Positions 1 through 12,500 of a stretch of DNA of 64,000 nucleotides are shown one piece after another. Below the pieces are notes generated by a model that was given only the letters and a program-made list of their open reading frames with translations, was not told the origin of the DNA and made no database searches. The stretch covers positions 1,167,325-1,231,324 of the forward strand of contig NZ_LMFH01000005.1 of assembly GCF_001427225.1 (NCBI RefSeq), read 5' to 3'. The position numbers were made by a program, and so were the translations under genes. The stretch is from Lysobacter sp. Root494 (lineage in GTDB: Bacteria > Pseudomonadota > Gammaproteobacteria > Xanthomonadales > Xanthomonadaceae). How positions within the stretch are numbered: position 1 is the stretch's first letter; every line of letters starts with the position of its first letter.

Positions 1-3000
1 CATTAAGCATCTTCCGCGGGAACTCTCCTCCTCTACGTCTCAGACCATCGTGGTCGCTCCAGTCAATCGGCGAAGCCCCTACATAGGAGTAGGTGTTCAG
101 CCCACCATTCAACCCATCTGGATCGCTTGTCAGGTAGGCCCCAACCTCTGCCTCGTAGTCCCGGAAGTAGTTGTAGTGCAACCCTGTTATGGCATCGAAC
201 TGCTGTCCCGGGAAGCGCAAGTTGTAGGTGAACTGACCCAGCCCACTTGGGTTCTCGCTGGCAGGCGTCGTTCCGAACGCGTCGCTGTTCCAAGCCCAGA
301 CCGTTACGCCTGTAGCATTGAGAATAGTGCGCGGCGTATCCAGGTGATCGGGCTGCGCGTAGTAAACCGCTACATCACCCGCTTGTGTCCCGCCAAAGGC
401 GGCTCTCATGCTCGCGGATTTCAACACCGCCACCGGCGTATCGCCCAACCACAGGTGTTCTGTGATCAGATTGCCCGCGCTGTCGTACTCGCCGACGAGA
501 TGCCCTTCGTCGTCATAGACGTACTGGCGATAGTTGCTGCCGCTGGTCGTTGCCGTCGGGCAGCTGCCACCGCTCGATGCAGCGCACACCCGTTCGCCCA
601 GTCCGTTGTAGCCGTAACGGGCTAGCGTCAGCACGCCTTGCTTCACTTCGACCATCCGATTCCGACCGGAGTAGACGAATGTCTTCCCGGCAGCGAAGGT
701 CGTATTGCCGGCCAGGTCGTACTGGCGGGCTTCGGCTGCCACCGCCATCAGACGGTTGCTGCCTTCGTCGATGGCATAGCCGGTAACAGCCGCACCATCA
801 GTTTGCTCGGTGCGGTTGCCCGTGGCGTCGTATTTCCAGGTCTGGCTCTTGCCGGTGCGAGCAGCTGCGGTCAGGCGATCGTTGTCGTCATACCCGTAGG
901 TCCAATCACCTTGCTGGGTGATGCGACCCGCCAAGTCGTACTGGAGTGCAGTCGCCTGTCCACCTCGTGTGTAGCCCTCGATGCGACCATCCGCGTCGAA
1001 GTCGCGCTGATAGCGTCCCGCCGGCGTGCTCCAGCCCTTCGGTCCATCGAACTGGGAGTACTCAACCTCGCTGACGATCACCCGTCCGTTGACTAGAATT
1101 TCCTTGACGCGCCCATCGGTGTTGTAGCGATAGGTGACCTGTGCGCCCGATGGCATGCTCAGACCTGTTCGCAAACCATCGGTCCATGCCTGGCCAAGCG
1201 TCTTGCGACCGGCCACGTTCGTGTCTGCGCCCAGTTGCTGGCTCTTGCCGATCACGCGTCCCTGTGCGTCGTATGCGTAGCGGGTCGAACCACTTGCATC
1301 GGTCAATGTAGTCAGGCGGCCCTTGGCACCCACACCGCCGCTTTCTTCGTCGTAGACATACGAAAGCGTCTCGTCGGGATAGGTGATGCCTGTCAGTCGG
1401 TTGGCCGCGTCGTAGCCATAGTTGGCCGTGATCCCACGCGCATCTTTGCGCCGGACCAGGTTGCCCGCGGCGTCGTAGCCGTAGTCGGTGGCGCCGGTGT
1501 CGGGACTTCTGAGCGCAGTCAGCTCGTTGAAGCCGTTGTAGCCGTACGTCGTGGACAAGCCGCGCGGGTCGATCACCTGGCGCAGGTTGTCTCGCGCGTC
1601 ATAGCGGTAACCCACCTCCCCTTCCATAGGATCGATGCTGGCGACGAGGCGATCGAGCGCGTCATAGCCACTGATGCTGGCCTTGGCATGCAAGGGCGCC
1701 TTGGCGCTGGTTTCGTTGCCGTTGTCGTCATAACCGAACAGGGTCGCGTCGTCTGGATCCGCGCCGGCTAGGGCGGTCATGCGACCCAGCGTGTTGAACG
1801 TGCGCGACATCGTCTTCGCCAGCACGTTGTTGGGATCGAAATTGTCCTCGCGAACGCGGTCACCCGCATTGTTGAGGATGTAGTCGACGTGGTTGCCCAG
1901 TGTGTCGTGCACGCTGGTCAGGCGCCCCGCATCGTCGTAGCCGTAGGTCAGCGCGCTGCCATCGGGCAACCGTAGCCCCGTCAAGTGACCGGCGCCATCG
2001 AAGTCGTAAATGGTGGTTTCGCCGGTGGTCTGACCAGGAGCAATGACCGTCGTCGAGGTCAGGCGATCACGCTCGTCGTAGCCATAGCGCGTGGTGGTTC
2101 CGTTGGGATCCACCATCGTCAGCAACTTGCCGCCGGCATCGTACTCGGTGTAACGCGTGGTCAAGCCGTTCGCGTCGGTGACCGTGCTGAGATTGCCATC
2201 GGTGTCGTACTTGTAACTGGCGACATCAAGCACGTCGGTACGGGGACCGTTCTCCGTTTCGATCTGACCCTGGCTGTTGTAGGTGTAGGTCCAGGTGCGG
2301 GAAACCCCATCAGCCGTGACGGTACGCGTCTCCGGCAAGCCCATGCTGTTGTAGGTAAACGTCGTGACCGCCGATCCGCCCGAGGCCGATGGCTGGACCA
2401 CGCGCGACGGAACGCGCCATGTCGTGTGCCAGTCGATCGAGCTGGACTGTGCATCCGGCGTGCCATAGGCGCGGGTGATGCCAATGGGCAGGCCACGCGC
2501 GTTAAAGCGCATCGTGGTGACGTTCCCCTTGAAATCCTTCACCAACGTGGGGTAACCGTTGCCATCGTATTCCACCGAGCTGATGCTGCCAGTGCCGCAG
2601 TTGCTGCACGGCTCGGTCGCGCTCGACAGGTACATCGATTCGAGGATCTGCTTGAACTGCAGGGTGCGCGTGGCGCCGTATGGATCAGTGACTGCAGTTT
2701 GATTGTTGCCAAAGCTCAGCTTGAAGCTCTCGACGCCGCCCGCCTTCACCGATTCGATCGCGCGATTCTGGCTGTCGTACTTCCAGGTGACGTAGCGGAT
2801 GCCGCGCTCGTCGGTGATACCCGTCAGCAGCGAGCCACGGCCTTCCACTTCATAGTGGTACTTGCGCGACAGGCCGCCCGGGTACGTCACCTGCACCAAG
2901 CTGCCGTAGTCGTCGTAGTCGTATCCGTATTCGCGCCCCTGCGGATCGCGCATCTTCGTGACCTGGCCGGTCACAAGGTCGTACTCGAACCCGAGCGAGC

Positions 3001-6000
3001 GACCGAAGGGGTCGCTGACGCGCACCAACTGGCCCTGCGCGTTGTACTCGAGCGTCTGCGTCAGGCCTGCACGATTGCGGATCTCGATGAGCCTGCCGTC
3101 CGCATCGTAGGTTTCGACTTCATCACGTGCCGACGTGTAGATCCAGCCGGTCGTATGGCCGAACAGGTTAGTGGTGCGCTCCAGCTTCTCGGGAATATCG
3201 CCGCCGATGACATAGGCGCCGTTGCGATACACGAACTGGAACAGGGCGCCGTCACCGCGTGCCGCCAGGACCGCATCCGGTCGAACATTCGGGGCGGCAT
3301 CGGGCGCCAACTTGATGCGCGCAAAGTAGGCACTGGCCCACTTGTGGCCGAGCGGTCCACCGTTGGGCAGGTAGCTGACATAGCGGCGCTCGAAGACCAG
3401 CGGGAACGGACCGCTGCCCACGTAGTCGGTTTCGGTCTGGTACTTGTAGCCGCGATCAGGTGCAATCGGATTGCCCTGCGGCGGCCCGCCGGCGCCCGAG
3501 CCGAAGGCCTGCGATACGGCATCGCCCAAGCCTCCCAGTCCCGACATGGCCATGCCGACCAGAGGCCCGCCAAAACACATCGGGGTGTAGCTGCAAATTG
3601 CCTCGTTGAGTGCGTTGATGCCGAGCTCCGCCATCTCGTCGGAGGTGAGCTCGCGGATGCCGTTCATCACCTCCTGCAACCACTGCACGACCTCGATGAC
3701 GGTCATGATGATCTCGACCGTGATGAGCACCGCACTGACGACCGCAATTGCAGGAAGTGCCGCAGGGCCCAGGATTGCGCCGATCGTAAGCCCAGCGAGC
3801 ATGCGCGCGCCCCATCGCATCAAGCGTCGCGTGAGGATCTTGGCGATCTTGGAATTGCATAGGAGCTTCAACGAGATGGCGCGCACCACGCAGCCGACGT
3901 TGATCGCGCCGTTGAGACCACCGTCTACGCGGAACACGCCGCCGCCTGACACCGGATCCAGCAGGATGTACCCGGCGCCGGCTTGACGTGTATCGACAAT
4001 CTCCCGCTCGGGCGCCACGGCGATGAGCCCAGAGGCCACCGCCTGCGCGATTTCGCTTTCGGCAAACTCGCTCAGCTGCAGCTTGGGCATGATCTGGGCG
4101 ATGTTGTCCTGGGTAATCGTGTGGATCGGCACCTTCAGGTCGTTGGCGCGCAGCAGCAGGCTCGCGGCCGACATGCTGTAGCCGGGCTGGCCGCTGAGCA
4201 GGATGTCCCAGGTGAGGCTTTCGTTGAGCGAGGCTTGCGTGCCGAACTGCAGCAGCATCTGGCTGCGCCTTTGCGGATCGCCCAAGGCGACGGCGATGTT
4301 GTCGGACTTGATGTCGGTGGAATACCCGGCAAAGAAGCCCGAGCGCGGAATGCCAAAGAAATAGGTGACCTGCAACGGTGCGGCAAAGGCACCGACCGAG
4401 GGCCGCCGCAGGAAGCTGCCACCCCAGCCCTTCGCGCTGAGCTGGCCCATGAGGTCGCTCATGTACCAGTACTGCAAGCCGGCAAAATGCAGGCCCTTGG
4501 ACAACGGCAGGTTCGCGGTGTCGGGCAGCGGCTGGATGAAGTCGTCGAACAGCTCCGGCGAAATCCCGCCCAGGTTGGGCGTGAAGCTGATGCGCGATCC
4601 CGCCGCGTACTCATGGGGCTCAAAACCGAACGAGCCGCGACCATGGGGATCGACGATACCCGCCGTCCACATCTGCATGGTGCCCATGTCGACGAAGGCG
4701 TCGGTGCGCACGACCGCATCGCCGATCCAGAGCACCGGGCGCACATCGAAAGCCGACAGCGGCAGCGTGGCATCGTTGCGCTCGGCGTAACCGCGCAGCG
4801 CGTCCTGCTGGGCTTGGGTTGCGGCCTCGTAATCCACGAACACCGAATTCCCGCCCAAGGCATGGGTGGGAATGCGCAAGGTCATGGCCGGCGATTCGAG
4901 CGCGTAGTCGGTGCGCGTGTTGTAACGATTGACGACCAGGAAGTTCTTGAGCGAATCGGGCAGCGCGTCGTAACTGCTGCCGCGCGCAACGACCTTGTAC
5001 GGCAGCGTGCCGGCCAGCCACTCGTCATCGGAGGCAATGACGGTCTGGCGGCCGAACACCGCATCGATGTCCGCGTTGGGAGCGGTCGCGTCGAGGAAGT
5101 TGGCGGCCTTGGAAGCGTAGGCATTGATCTGGCCGCCGTAGTACTCGCGATCCAGGCCTGTTACCGAACCGTCCTGGCCGATGGTGGCGGTCGAGATGAA
5201 CTGTTCGACGACCTGCTGTGCGTTCCAGCCGGTGCCCTCAACCATCTTCAGCGGCGCGTCGTAGTGGTACTGCTTGAAACTGGCGTCCAGCGGAACCCAC
5301 GTGTCGGCCTGGCGTTCGATGGCGCCACGCGAAGGAATAAAGTCGACAAAGGCCTCGACCCACACGTGCTCGAACTGCACCGCGGAGATGCGTCCACCCG
5401 AGGTCATGTAACGCGTGGGGATGCCCCCGGTCAGCAGCAGCTCCAGCGCGTCGTCGGGCGTGCGCGCATTACCGACCCAGTTCTGCACCTGGTCGATCGG
5501 CACCTGCACCGTCCCGTACACGTAGCGGGCCTGGTAGCCGGAGGCGCGCAACAACGCGATCAGCAGCGAGTTGGTGTCGTAGGCATTGCCCTGGCGCCCG
5601 ACCAGGGTTTGGTCCGCACCACGCAACGAACCAAACGTAGGCGTGAAGCGGATCTTGTCGTGCACCCAGTTGTAGATGCGGATCGGATCCTTGCCCAGCT
5701 GTTCGGCCAGCGACAGGATACGCGGCGTGATGGCCGCTTCGTTCGGGTTGAGTCCGACCACGGGTACGGCATCGGCCTGCGCGCCCACGCTCATCCGCTG
5801 CACGCTGCTTGTGGGTGTCACCTCGGGCGCGTCGGACTTGACCACCGCATCGAGCGCGTCGTGCGTCATCGCAGGCTGACGCTCGATGCGCTTGGCCACC
5901 ACGCGCTTCACGCTCTCTGGATTGAGCACCTTGTGCGCGCCGGAAAAATCCTGGTCCTTGAGCGAGTCGGCCAGGGCACGCGCGAGCACCACCATGCCCG

Positions 6001-6475
6001 CCTTGTCGCCCTGCAGGCGCGCCGCGTGCAAGGCGTTGGCGCGCTCACGGAACGCCGACAGGCGCCGTGCCATTTCGGCTTGGCTTGCCTCGTACTGGCT
6101 ACGCATCTCATCGGACAGGCGATCGAGTTCTTCCTGCTTTTGCGCGTCGGGCGTGCCGAACAGGAATTCCACCGGGCCCAGGCCCACTACGGACTGGCCG
6201 ATCTCGTCGGCTAGCCGCTCGAGCTCGGCGATGGGTTGGGAGTGGGCCTCGGCATCACGGAAGGCTTGCGCCAGTCGCGCGACGCGTCCCAGACGCTGGG
6301 CGGCTTCGATTTCCTGCGGCGCGGTGCCGGTCTCGCCTGTCGTGGCGGTCACGATCTGCGCCGTCGTCGTGCCGGTGAAGGCATCGGCCCACACCGGCTC
6401 GGCGTGCGTGATGCCCACGGCGGCCACGAGTGCGCCCAACGCCAGAACAAGACCCACATTGAAGTGCTGCTTCAT
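1..6475 (-). CDS. Exported transglutaminase-like / RHS repeat giant protein (3' end outside window)
   Basis: At least 2158 residues, open to the window edge. It begins with a signal peptide (MKQHFNVGLVLALGALVAAV), then a predicted helical segment. A transglutaminase-like domain lies at about 230-400, with the family His (EHVWVEAF) and Asp (WVPLDASFK); where the catalytic Cys is expected the sequence reads RQGNAYDTNSLL, so it looks inactive. A long hydrophobic segment sits near 875-935 and a DUF6531-like stretch near 1000-1050. Many YD repeats follow (GYDDAGRLTSV, YGYDERDRLTS) from about 1100 to 2050. The RHS core ends GLNTYSYVGASPIDWSDHDG about 50 bases from the window edge, so the variable, often toxic, tip begins outside. 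The ATG is preceded by GGGGAAATTGC. It starts 37 bases after the giant gene upstream, suggesting one transcript. Confidence 0.9.
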   Translation of the reverse strand, partial: MKQHFNVGLVLALGALVAAVGITHAEPVWADAFTGTTTAQIVTATTGETGTAPQEIEAAQRLGRVARLAQAFRDAEAHSQPIAELERLADEIGQSVVGLGPVEFLFGTPDAQKQEELDRLSDEMRSQYEASQAEMARRLSAFRERANALHAARLQGDKAGMVVLARALADSLKDQDFSGAHKVLNPESVKRVVAKRIERQPAMTHDALDAVVKSDAPEVTPTSSVQRMSVGAQADAVPVVGLNPNEAAITPRILSLAEQLGKDPIRIYNWVHDKIRFTPTFGSLRGADQTLVGRQGNAYDTNSLLIALLRASGYQARYVYGTVQVPIDQVQNWVGNARTPDDALELLLTGGIPTRYMTSGGRISAVQFEHVWVEAFVDFIPSRGAIERQADTWVPLDASFKQYHYDAPLKMVEGTGWNAQQVVEQFISTATIGQDGSVTGLDREYYGGQINAYASKAANFLDATAPNADIDAVFGRQTVIASDDEWLAGTLPYKVVARGSSYDALPDSLKNFLVVNRYNTRTDYALESPAMTLRIPTHALGGNSVFVDYEAATQAQQDALRGYAERNDATLPLSAFDVRPVLWIGDAVVRTDAFVDMGTMQMWTAGIVDPHGRGSFGFEPHEYAAGSRISFTPNLGGISPELFDDFIQPLPDTANLPLSKGLHFAGLQYWYMSDLMGQLSAKGWGGSFLRRPSVGAFAAPLQVTYFFGIPRSGFFAGYSTDIKSDNIAVALGDPQRRSQMLLQFGTQASLNESLTWDILLSGQPGYSMSAASLLLRANDLKVPIHTITQDNIAQIMPKLQLSEFAESEIAQAVASGLIAVAPEREIVDTRQAGAGYILLDPVSGGGVFRVDGGLNGAINVGCVVRAISLKLLCNSKIAKILTRRLMRWGARMLAGLTIGAILGPAALPAIAVVSAVLITVEIIMTVIEVVQWLQEVMNGIRELTSDEMAELGINALNEAICSYTPMCFGGPLVGMAMSGLGGLGDAVSQAFGSGAGGPPQGNPIAPDRGYKYQTETDYVGSGPFPLVFERRYVSYLPNGGPLGHKWASAYFARIKLAPDAAPNVRPDAVLAARGDGALFQFVYRNGAYVIGGDIPEKLERTTNLFGHTTGWIYTSARDEVETYDADGRLIEIRNRAGLTQTLEYNAQGQLVRVSDPFGRSLGFEYDLVTGQVTKMRDPQGREYGYDYDDYGSLVQVTYPGGLSRKYHYEVEGRGSLLTGITDERGIRYVTWKYDSQNRAIESVKAGGVESFKLSFGNNQTAVTDPYGATRTLQFKQILESMYLSSATEPCSNCGTGSISSVEYDGNGYPTLVKDFKGNVTTMRFNARGLPIGITRAYGTPDAQSSSIDWHTTWRVPSRVVQPSASGGSAVTTFTYNSMGLPETRTVTADGVSRTWTYTYNSQGQIETENGPRTDVLDVASYKYDTDGNLSTVTDANGLTTRYTEYDAGGKLLTMVDPNGTTTRYGYDERDRLTSTTVIAPGQTTGETTIYDFDGAGHLTGLRLPDGSALTYGYDDAGRLTSVHDTLGNHVDYILNNAGDRVREDNFDPNNVLAKTMSRTFNTLGRMTALAGADPDDATLFGYDDNGNETSAKAPLHAKASISGYDALDRLVASIDPMEGEVGYRYDARDNLRQVIDPRGLSTTYGYNGFNELTALRSPDTGATDYGYDAAGNLVRRKDARGITANYGYDAANRLTGITYPDETLSYVYDEESGGVGAKGRLTTLTDASGSTRYAYDAQGRVIGKSQQLGADTNVAGRKTLGQAWTDGLRTGLSMPSGAQVTYRYNTDGRVKEILVNGRVIVSEVEYSQFDGPKGWSTPAGRYQRDFDADGRIEGYTRGGQATALQYDLAGRITQQGDWTYGYDDNDRLTAAARTGKSQTWKYDATGNRTEQTDGAAVTGYAIDEGSNRLMAVAAEARQYDLAGNTTFAAGKTFVYSGRNRMVEVKQGVLTLARYGYNGLGERVCAASSGGSCPTATTSGSNYRQYVYDDEGHLVGEYDSAGNLITEHLWLGDTPVAVLKSASMRAAFGGTQAGDVAVYYAQPDHLDTPRTILNATGVTVWAWNSDAFGTTPASENPSGLGQFTYNLRFPGQQFDAITGLHYNYFRDYEAEVGAYLTSDPDGLNGGLNTYSYVGASPIDWSDHDGLRRRGGEFPRKMLN

Positions 6476-6512
6476 GCAATTTCCCCAATTCCCTTCGCGA
6501 TCAGGCCAACGA

Positions 6513-9500
6513 TTACGACTGCGTCGACCTGCGCTCCACAAAGCCCAGGTAGTGCGACAGCGCCAGGCGTGCGTCCGATACCTCCACGGTGGTGATGCTC
6601 AGCAGCAGATCGCGTGCCCGGATCAATGCCTCCATCGCCGCCACGTACTGTCCGCTGGCGAGCAGCCCCTGCGCCGCCAGTGCTTCGGCCACAGCCTGGT
6701 CCTTGGCATTGCGCTCGTGCGCACGTAGCGGCTGCAGGTTCGTCAGCGCGCTCAACAGTTGCTCGCGCAGCGTGCTGCTGGAGACGACCGCTAACGTGGT
6801 GTCCACCGAATCCAGCGGGTTCACGCCGGCCTGCATGCCATGACCGGCAATGCCAGTGAATACAAAAGCGCCGTCCGCATCGGGTGCGCGCACCCAGCTC
6901 ATGAACTGACGTTCCTGCGTCGCGGTCAGGTTGAACAGCCACGAGGCCTCGTGCAGCGCAAACGTGCTGGCCGTAGGCGTGGTGTCGTCCAGGCTCAACG
7001 GCGCCGGTGCCTGCACGCGCAGCCACGCGGGAGTGTCGGCTGCAAGGTTGCGGACGGTGGTGAGCACACCCACCAACTGACCTGCGGCAATGCCATCGCG
7101 CTGGTCCGGCAACACGTGCTGGAGTGCATCGTCGAGCACGACCTGCATCAATGGCGCAGACGTAGAGCCCTGGATGGTCGACACGAAGTCGAAGGCAAAC
7201 GTCGCCGCGCGCCCCACTCCGTACTGGTGCGTGAACACCGCGCCGTCACCGTTGGTGAAGCGTCCGTGGGTCACGGCGCCTACCGGCGTGAAACGGATGG
7301 AGCGATCGGTGATGTCGAACTGGCCGGCGTCGAAGACGTCGGTGTCGACCATCGTGACCGTGTGCTGGCGGTTGGGCAGCTTGCCTTGGTACTTCAGGCC
7401 CAAGGCCTCGTTGAGCAGGCCGTTGCGTGAATCGTGGTCGCCATCGACGAGCAGGCCGTCGCCGCGGATCACCGCCTCGCGCAGTTCGTTGGCAAGCAGA
7501 TGGCCCAGGTGATCGGTACCGCCGGAGATCCAGTAGGCGTCGTACTCACCGGTACGCATGAGGAAGCCGAATTCCTCCACGGAGCGAGCCAGCATGTGCG
7601 GGACGCCCAAGGTCGTCAGCAGCGCGTCGATATGTTGCGCCTTGCGCTCGCGACAGGCTGCCTCGTCGGGCTGGTCCGCGGGCTGGCAAGCCACCAGCAC
7701 CAGCACGTTGCCGCCCACGGCGAGATGCTGCTGCACGTCGAGCTTCACCTTCAATTCGGTGAGGGTGAAGGTCGTGGTCGCCAGCTGGCGCTCCTGGTCG
7801 CGATTGCGCCATGTGAGCGTCACGCCGTAGACACCCGGCGTTGCACTGCTGGACGCCCACACCACGGCGAACGGCTGCGTTCCGCCCAAGGGCAGGTTCG
7901 CGGGCGTCGTCCACGTTTGCAGGACGGTTTCACCGGCGACATCGAGCAGGCGGATCACCAGCTCGCCCGCGGTCAGGTCCGCATTGCCCGCGTTGCGAAC
8001 CGATGCGTCCAGCCGGATGGGCTCCCCGATGGTGGCCACGTTGGGCGTGGCACCGATTTGGCCTAGCAGGCCTGCGCCCGTCGTCGCGGTGGAACGCACC
8101 TCGTACGACGCTTCATCGGTGTCGAAGACACGCTCCTTGGAGTCCTGCAGCGTTTGCCGGACCGTATAGGTACCGGGCGGTGCATTGCTCAGCACCTGAT
8201 CGGTCTGGAACGTACGCGTCGCACCGTGCGGCAGCAAACCCACATCGTGGCCTGCCGTGAACTGCAGTGCGCCGGCCGCGTCGTACACGCGAACCATGAG
8301 CAGCAGGTTGTCGATGTTGACGTTGCTGGAGCGATTGCGAACGGTCGAGGCTACGCGCACACGGTCGGTCGGATCGTAGACCGCCTTGTCCAGCGCCAGC
8401 GATGCATCGGCCAACGCATCGCCCTGGCTGGGCAGGACGGCGAACTGCGTGATGTCCTCGGCCGTGTTCAAAGAACTGTTCACCAGCCGCGCACGCACTG
8501 TGTATCCGGCCGGCAGGATCGTGCCCACGTTGTAACTGGTGGGCACGATCTGGCTGGACGACGGGCCGAGCATGACCTCCTCGCGATAGACCTCGTCCAC
8601 CACCGCGCCTATCGCATCGAGAATGTCCACCACCAAGGTGCCCTGCACCGGACCGGTGTTGGGATTGTTCAACTCGACGGCGATGCCGACGTTCTCGTGG
8701 GCGGCGTATTCGGGCTTGTTGGTAGTCACCGAGAGATCAATGACGTTGGTCACGCGCACGCGCGGCACGGTCAGCGGCACGCGGTATTCGCCGTTGACGA
8801 AGGTGTTCTGGAATGCCAGGTAGGCCGAGTCCAGCACCGCGCGGTCTTCGCCGAGCACCAAGTCCTTCAGCGGGGCGCCAAAGTCGATTGATACGCCCTG
8901 CGCCGTCACGTCGCGCAGGCTCCACACATACTCGGTACGGCCGTCGGCGTGGGCGATGGAGGCGCTCGGCGGTACCGTGAACCCGCTGAGGACTTGTCCA
9001 GACTGGCTGAACACATGCGCGTCCACACTGATCGCGCCGCAGGTAACGGGGATCGCGTAGATCGCCGAAGAGCTGTGATCCCACAGCAACAGGCGGTTGT
9101 TGAAGCGATCGAAGGCGAGATAGTCGATATCGGTCAGCTGCGGAACCGTGCGACTGGTGTCGACCAGGAGTCCGACGTGGCCCGTGCGCGAGACGATCTG
9201 CGCGATCGTGTGCTCCTCGCCCCCTTGATTGATCTTGCTCCACTGCGAAGTAGCGATGTAGAGGTTGTCGCTGCAGTCGGCGGTGATGTTGGGATAACCA
9301 TCGCCCTCGAAGACCGGGTTCTCCGTGCCATCGGCGCCCGCATACAGCTGGAACACCTTGCCATCGGGACTGACTTGCGCCACCAGATGGTTATCGTTCT
9401 GGACGTAGATATTGCCCTTGCCATCGATGGTGATGCCGCGCGGGCTGGGGAATCCGGAGGTGGCTACCGTCGAGACGACACCTTCCTGCGTCACGCGCAC

Positions 9501-12500
9501 CAGCCTGTTGGGCATGGCGACGTACACATTGTCTTGGGCATCCACCGCGACGCCCGAAGCGGAAGCGGCATCCAGGGCCGCAAAGGTTTCCACCTGTCCG
9601 CCCAGTGGCATGCGCGCCAGGTTGTAGCGGCCGGCGGCATTACGCTGCAGGAAGTAGATGCGCTCATTGGCGTCGATCGCCAAGCCGAAGCGCACGCTCA
9701 GACCCGTGGCCAGCGTGGACTGCACGCCATCGACACCGACCTTGTACAGGGTGTCGGTTGAGGTGAAGTAGATGTTGCCGGCACGGTCGGCGGTGATGCC
9801 CGACGGGAAGTACATGCCGACGATCCTGCGCAGCCTGGCCACTTCCACGCGCGAGAGCGAGGTGAAGTCACCGCCGGTGATATCGAGGCGCACGTTGGCG
9901 ACCTGGTCGCCGGCCGGCAATTCGTCCGGCTGTGCCTGCAGAGTCCCAAAGGCCGCCGAGCCCACATGCACGAAGTTCGTCAGCTCGCCTTCGATGCCAT
10001 TGATCGACACCATCACCTTGAAGTCACCCGCGTACGGCGGAACCCAGGTGCCAAAGTCCACCGACAGTAGGTCCTGTTCGGGCGACAGCCCGGGAATCTG
10101 CACGAACGTGGTGTAGACCACTTGACCGACTTCCACAGCGTCGGGCGCCTTGGACGCGGTGATCTTATAGATCGTGCTTTCGTAGCGCCTCGCCGCACTG
10201 TTGTAGTAATACGCCAGCGCGTAAGCCTGCGTGTCGGAGGCGGCCACCAAGCCACCGAAGGTGGGTTCACCAATCAACGCGCCGATGTTGAGCGTTTGCA
10301 GGTTGCCGCTCAGGAATCGCGTGGCGGTACCGTTGGTGCCTGCGGTGAACAGCGCCCCGTGGGCTTCGTAAGAAATGTGTTCGGCCCGCGGGGCACGCTC
10401 GTGTACTTGCTGCAACCCGGCGTTGGTAACCGCGTAGACCGCACGCGTGTTGCCATCCAGAGCGGTGGCCATGCCGTTCGGGGACCAAGCCACGCTCTTG
10501 ATGCTGCTCAGGCCACCGGCCAACAACGAGGGGGTTCCACTAACGCCCGTCCTGAGCAAGCCCACGTTGTAGTCGATGGCGAAAACGCTAGTCCCCTCGA
10601 ACGCGAGGTCGTACAACTGCGCCGCAGAGCCACCCGGCAGCGTCGTGGGAAGCGTCGCCACCGTTCCGTTGGGAGCCACCTTCTGCAGGCCGCTGCTGGT
10701 GGTGATCCACAACGTGCCGTCGTTATCCATCCGCAGGAAACGGGGCGAGGTCACCGTGCGGACCAAGTCACCCACTTCCCCGGCGCCGTTGAGCTTGAGC
10801 ACGGTGCCCGACGTGTAATTGGCCACCAGCACGCCACCGTCCGGCGCCAATGCCAGGCCACGGGGCGAGACCAATCCGCCGACCTTGCGTTCGACCGCAC
10901 CCAACTGCGTGAAGTACACCGCGCTGGTGCCGGACTCGGCGATCGCCAGCTTGCCGCCGCCCAGCGTGGCAATGCCCGTGTAGGTGCCACTGGGCAGGCC
11001 CGAGCCATGGTTCGTCGCGGCGCCGTTGCGCCACTCCATGACGTAGTTGCTGTAGCCCACGCCGAACGTACCGGCACGCGTGGCGTCGTACGCCAGCACC
11101 GTCGCATGGAAGCTACTGGACAGGCGCGTCGGCAGTGCGCCTTGCGCCTGCAGGTCGTACAGCCGATACGACGTGTCCACCAGGAGCAGCTTGTTGCCCG
11201 TCCACGCCAGGCCGCGAGGCGAGCCGAATCCATCGACGCGTTCGAGCACTGCGCCGGTGTTGGAACGCAACTGCAGGACGTTTTCGCCCGCGTACGTCAC
11301 CGTAATCCGGCCGGCCATGTCGCGGGTGATACCGTTGACCCATCCCATGCCCGAGTACAGCTTGGTCGACGTGCCGCTTTGCGGGTCGATCTCGTAGAAG
11401 TTGTTCGACCAGGTGTTGATGAGCACCTTGCCGTCGGCGCCCACGCCCATGGCCTGCACGGATTCGCCATTGACCGAGAACAGGACCGGTGTGCCCACAT
11501 CGCTCTGGTCGATGCGGTACAGCTCGGTTCCGAACCGGTAGATCAGGTTGCCCGCCAGATCCGATCCGAAATAGTCCGGGGACCGCGGCAAGGTGGCGAT
11601 GATGCGATGGACCCCGGTGGTGGTATCGAACTCATCGATGTCGTAACGACCACCGTTGTACTTGAGCAGCGCGACCTTGCCGTTCCCACGCGCCGCCATC
11701 CCGTAGATGTAATACGGATTGCGCGCGGTGAACTCGACCTGACCTACGTCGTCGACCAGCTGCACGTCGTAGTAGCCGCGCACGATGGCGAGCCCGCCTT
11801 CGGGGCGGGCGACCATGCTGGTCGGACTGGTGCCGATGAGGCGGCCGATGGATCCATCCGCTCCCCGCATCGTGATGAAGGCACCATTGGCGATGTACAG
11901 CTGGCCCGATGGGCCGGCGTTCACCGCACCGGGCGATACCAGCACGCTGTCGGTGTAGGTCTTCTGACCCGAGGCAAGCGCCAGATGCACCACGCGGTTA
12001 TTGGTCGCATCCGACACATGCAGGATGGCGTCGTCCTGCAACGCCATGCCGCCAATGGAGCCCAGGCCCGTTCCGACCTGGGTGACGCTGCCGTCGGCTG
12101 CCACCTTGTTGACGGTGCCGGTGGTGGTCGACACGTACTTGTTGCCTTGGCTATCGATCACCACGTGGCCCGTCGCGCCAAGTCCGGTAGCCAGCGTCGT
12201 GACGGTGTTGTTGTTCAACGCCTTGAGCGTGCCGTCGCCGTTGTTGGCGACCACGACCGCCCCGCTGGATTCCACACCGATGCCCGAAGGCGTGTGCGCG
12301 AAGCCTTGTGCATACGGCGTCACCCCACCGCTCGCACTCACCTGCACGAGGGTGTTGTCGCCTTGGTTGCTCACCAGCAGCGAGCCATCGGCGCGCAGCA
12401 ACAATCCGACCGGTTGATTGAGCCCGTTGGCAAAGACAGAAGTCGCGCCACTGGCATCGATGCGGATGAGGTTGTTGGCACCGCTGTTGGCAACGATTAG

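Noticed and set aside
1985-3862. Long plus-strand reading frame of 625 codons, and another at 3983-6214
   Set aside because: Both are antisense to the RHS protein; translations are His/Arg/Gly-rich without domains, while the minus strand gives clear YD repeats and an RHS core.
10122-12500. Plus-strand frame of 792 codons
   Set aside because: Mirror of the propeller-repeat gene; GC-rich codon bias keeps the opposite strand open. No domain or ribosome site.
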